Positions 51,452-52,495 of a stretch of 52,495 nucleotides of DNA are shown here, one piece after another. The translations under genes were made by a program, and so were the position numbers. The DNA is taken from the NCBI GenBank assembly GCA_045564655.1, contig JBJLGX010000025.1, positions 1 to 52,495 on the forward strand. The letters run 5' to 3'. Origin of the DNA: UBA826 sp045564655 (GTDB lineage: Bacteria > Chloroflexota > Dehalococcoidia > Lucifugimonadales > UBA826). The notes under the pieces are model-generated. The model saw only the letters and a program-made list of their open reading frames with translations, ran no database searches and was not told where the DNA came from. Numbering within the stretch: position 1 is the first letter of the stretch; the number at the start of each line of letters is the position of its first letter.

Positions 51452-52495
51452 CTACAATTCTAGGTCCTGGAGATTGTAGAAATATATCTTTATCTCCTTC
51501 TAGGATAGCATTATTTCTTATAGCGTTCAGTCCAGCAAATGGAGGAATTTTAGTTATTGATTGAGATAATCTAGGAGCAGGTTCAGGAGCAGGCGTTATA
51601 GTTACAATAAAATCAGGATTTGCTATTAATATGGATTCAGTTGCCATTAAGGCAAATCCAGGATAAGGGCCACTTTCATCTAAACCATCAGCTGCATTTG
51701 TTAAACCTGCTAAACTACCTATTAATCCGGTGTAAGATTTTGATGTTGCTGCATATAAGTTTTGTTCTCTATCAGATATTAAGAATAAAACACTACCTGC
51801 TTCACTTGTTTTCGCGTCGATTAATCGGGCTTCCATGTCCGCAATACTTTTTTCAGCTATGTCACTTGTGCCGAGGACAGTCCCAATATTTCGTATGTTT
51901 GTTTTGATGTCATCAAGATTTTCAGCTTTTACAGCCATAACATTTAAGTTGGCTGCACTCAAACTTTTAATAAATCTTGCTTGAGTAAGAGCTTCAATAA
52001 TTACAAGGTCAGGGTTTGATTCTAAAATACCTTCAATAGATGGCTCATATGAGCTACCTATATCAGGCAGATTCAATACTTCTTCAGGGTATAAAGATGC
52101 CCTATCTCGTAATATTGATTTACCACCTGCCGCATACAACAGTTCTGTTGCGCTAGGACTTATTGCAGCTATAGCTGTAGGCACAGTATCGAAAAACATA
52201 GGCTTGCCTAAAGCATCAGTTATTTCTATCATTTTTGGAGTCACTACTTCAGCAGCGGGAATTATTACCGCATCAATTACGTGTATAACTCCATTAGAGC
52301 CTTCGATGTCGGTTATGATGACATTTGCGTCGTCAACCATAACGCTCTCACCCATAACTGAAATACCTACAGAGTTACCCTGTACTGTTTCAGCAGAATC
52401 TAATCCGACTACGTCTGCAGCCATTACTTTGCCACTTACAACATGGTACAAAAGCACATCTGTTAGAGCTGGTATATCAGCTAAGAGGCTATCTA
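51408..52495 (-). CDS. Fasciclin (FAS1) domain fused to an ABC importer substrate-binding protein, partial
   Basis: The gene runs off the right edge with its start missing; the frame remains open to 52495. The visible N-terminal part is the end of a FAS1 domain: LLADIPALTDVLLYHVVSGK, then VMGESVMVDDANVIITDIEG and NGVIHVIDAVIIP. After a linker comes a periplasmic-binding-protein domain of the BtuF/FepB type: FDTVPTAIAAISPSATELLY, DIGSSYEPSIEGILESNPD, IRNIGTVLG, and a C-terminal SPGPRIVDAVEALANHV. It would deliver metal-chelate or cobalamin to the downstream permease and ATPase. The fusion is unusual. A signal peptide is expected upstream, outside the window. Confidence 0.85.
   Translation of the reverse strand, partial: DSLLADIPALTDVLLYHVVSGKVMAADVVGLDSAETVQGNSVGISVMGESVMVDDANVIITDIEGSNGVIHVIDAVIIPAAEVVTPKMIEITDALGKPMFFDTVPTAIAAISPSATELLYAAGGKSILRDRASLYPEEVLNLPDIGSSYEPSIEGILESNPDLVIIEALTQARFIKSLSAANLNVMAVKAENLDDIKTNIRNIGTVLGTSDIAEKSIADMEARLIDAKTSEAGSVLFLISDREQNLYAATSKSYTGLIGSLAGLTNAADGLDESGPYPGFALMATESILIANPDFIVTITPAPEPAPRLSQSITKIPPFAGLNAIRNNAILEGDKDIFLQSPGPRIVDAVEALANHVAGIK

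Overview
The window looks like chromosomal DNA from a small-genome, AT-rich marine bacterium; GC is near one third by eye. The best match is the SAR202 clade or a related marine Dehalococcoidia-like Chloroflexota. This is inferred from protein resemblance and from gene content: an FMN-dependent NtaA/DmoA-type monooxygenase, a T-box in front of ileS, short-form HisG with HisZ, single-subunit GlyRS and a DUF1501 protein. No rRNA is present to confirm it. Genes are very tightly packed. Several convergent pairs end only 1-7 bases apart, and most genes are ordinary housekeeping genes.

Layout: 1-1.3 kb holds purC, a 57-residue membrane microprotein and purS. 1.3-7.1 kb is a minus-strand histidine operon, hisZ-hisG-(zinc phospholipase C-like gene)-hisD-hisC-hisB. 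It diverges from purE-purK and a flavin monooxygenase (7.2-10.2 kb). Two tRNA genes (Arg, His), a winged-helix regulator and an MBL-fold hydrolase follow. Next is mtaB, broken by three frameshifts within about 160 bases. 13.4-21 kb carries an ABM-like gene, fabF, recJ, lgt, xerC/D, a membrane microprotein and uvrC. A ribbon-helix-helix/PIN pair and a glycerate kinase plus FMN hydroxyacid dehydrogenase pair follow.

The most notable region is 24.3-30.5 kb. At 26613-27146 lies a selenoprotein of the UGSC family. An in-frame UGA at 26901-26903 must be read as selenocysteine (motif U-G-S-C-S-S-C), and a good bacterial SECIS hairpin follows directly. Conventional gene calling would split it in two. 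About 1.1 kb away is the tRNA-Sec gene (selC, anticodon UCA). It lies directly downstream of a cysteine desulfurase, a lipoprotein and thioredoxin on the same strand. A conserved 341-residue protein of unknown function precedes the selenoprotein and probably works with it.

The rest holds a Gld-like ABC export system with a DUF4340 protein (30.8-35.1 kb), a Nudix hydrolase, tRNA-Pro, and a split D-glutamate cyclase (DUF1445 plus DUF4392 genes). A coiled-coil protein, coaD, rsmD, lysS and T-box-controlled ileS come next, then tRNA-Leu, tRNA-Cys, a lipoprotein, glyS and hemH. A P-loop protein, an SDR and a DinB protein follow. The window ends in a metal/siderophore- or cobalamin-type ABC importer whose binding protein is fused to a fasciclin (FAS1) domain and runs off the right edge.
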